A stretch of 64,000 nucleotides of DNA from Natrinema sp. SYSU A 869 (GTDB lineage Archaea; Halobacteriota; Halobacteria; Halobacteriales; Natrialbaceae), in NCBI RefSeq assembly GCF_019879105.1, contig NZ_CP082249.1, forward strand, positions 3,658,001 through 3,722,000. Direction: 5' to 3'. Under the pieces are notes generated by a model. It made no database searches. It was not told the origin of the DNA and saw only the letters and a program-made list of their open reading frames with translations. Made by a program: the position numbers and the translations under genes. Of the stretch, positions 63,390 to 64,000 are shown one piece after another (position 1 is the first letter of the stretch; every line of letters begins with the position of its first letter).

Positions 63390-64000
63390 TCAGCTATACG
63401 ACCCACCGCCTCGGTTCGGCTCGAGCGCAGTGTCGGTCTCGGTCTCTGTCAGTTCCGTTCGACTGTCGCCGACCAGCGACCGGATTCCGGACTCGAGGCC
63501 GACGTTGGCGTCGAATCCGAGATCGCGGGTCGCTTTCGACGTGTCTGCGCCACTGTGTCTGATGTCGCCGGAGCGAGGATCGCGGTGGACGATCGTCGAG
63601 GCGGAGTCCACGGCATCGCGGACCGTCTCGGCGAGGTCCAGAATCGTCGTTCGCTGCCCCGTGCCGATGTTATACGCTGCGCCGACCGCGTCGGTCGTCG
63701 CCGCCCGCAGGTTCGCCCGGATGACGTCGCTGACGTGGACGAAATCGCGGCTCTGCTGGCCATCGCCCTCGATCGTGATTGGCTCGTTCGCTCGCGCCTG
63801 CTCGAGGAACGTCGAGATGACGCCGCTGTAGGGCCCTCGCTGGCGCGGCCCGTAGACGTTGAAATAGCGCAGCGCGACGGTCTCGAGCCCGTACAGTTCC
63901 TCGTAGAGGCGGGCGTACTGATCGAGCGCGAGCTTCTGGACGCCGTAGGGCGATGTCGGCTTCGTCGGTGCTGTCTCCGGCACTGGCAGCTCTTCGGGAT
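63390..64000 (-). CDS. NAD-dependent epimerase/dehydratase (extended SDR), cut by the window edge
   Basis: Only the C-terminal part (about 203 residues) lies in the window; the frame is still open at base 64000. Visible are the catalytic pair in TSPYGVQKLALDQYARLY (YxxxK), VALRYFNVYGPRQRGPYSGV, and GDGQQSRDFVHVSDVIRANL, hallmarks of UDP-glucose 4-epimerase/dTDP-glucose dehydratase-type SDRs. The C-terminus ends with a charged tail (TELTETETDTALEPNRGGG). It acts on a nucleotide sugar; the exact reaction needs the missing N-terminus. It extends the glycan locus beyond the window. Confidence 0.9.
   Translation of the reverse strand, partial: PEELPVPETAPTKPTSPYGVQKLALDQYARLYEELYGLETVALRYFNVYGPRQRGPYSGVISTFLEQARANEPITIEGDGQQSRDFVHVSDVIRANLRAATTDAVGAAYNIGTGQRTTILDLAETVRDAVDSASTIVHRDPRSGDIRHSGADTSKATRDLGFDANVGLESGIRSLVGDSRTELTETETDTALEPNRGGGSYS

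Overview
The window looks like a chromosomal segment of a haloarchaeon. It has high GC, very acidic proteins, frequent CTCGAG, Tat-type and lipobox signal peptides, a TFB, HTH_10 (bacterio-opsin-activator type) regulators, many small zinc-ribbon proteins and leaderless-type promoters. A Natrialba/Haloterrigena/Natrinema-like relative is my guess; nothing in the window proves the genus. I saw no rRNA, tRNA or CRISPR array.

Layout. 0-4.6 kb: a small zinc-ribbon gene, then a metal/redox module (P19-like Tat lipoprotein; divergent SCO, TlpA and CcdA genes) and a UspA protein. 4.8-9.6 kb: two HTH_10 regulators and a DUF5786-like gene. 10.2-14.7 kb: glmS and glmM, which lead towards UDP-GlcNAc. 15.0-19.4 kb: first glycan genes (acyltransferase, alkaline-phosphatase-superfamily protein, DegT-like aminotransferase). 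19.5-25.9 kb: HerA-like ATPase, XPB-type helicase, PQQ-propeller lipoprotein and TFB. 27.9-57.4 kb: the main surface-polysaccharide/glycosylation region. It holds oxidoreductases, a flippase, two Tat-exported beta-helix proteins, a large polytopic protein, a PP-loop ATPase, a second phosphatase-superfamily protein, a polysaccharide deacetylase, an oxidoreductase-DUF362-SDR operon, glycosyltransferases, a DUF354 protein, and a wbp/wlb-like operon expected to make a 2,3-diacetamido-uronic-acid nucleotide. 57.6-63 kb: small regulators and a sequon-rich acidic surface protein. The right edge cuts an SDR epimerase.

How it fits together. GlmS and GlmM supply glucosamine-1-P. The 49.7-55.1 kb operon would oxidise, aminate and acetylate a UDP-HexNAc. 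Glycosyltransferases and the flippase would assemble and export the glycan. The beta-helix, deacetylase and phosphatase-like proteins could tailor it. The Asn-X-Thr-rich protein at 60-62 kb is a plausible acceptor of N-glycans.

Main observations. (1) A 9-mer, ATAACAAAG, recurs upstream of glycan genes; in seven cases it lies about 25-31 nt before a start codon, which suggests one promoter class. In three of these seven that start codon opens a short leader ORF whose TGA overlaps the ATG of the real gene. (2) A mini IS200/IS605-like element with matched end hairpins and an omega-RNA-like interior lies at 35.3-35.66 kb. (3) Several otherwise intact genes carry single-base deletions, most at or beside short homopolymers, which suggests sequencing error as much as pseudogenes. 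(4) Families repeat within the window: three HTH-plus-two-TM regulators, four micro zinc-ribbon proteins, two phosphatase-like proteins and two beta-helix proteins.
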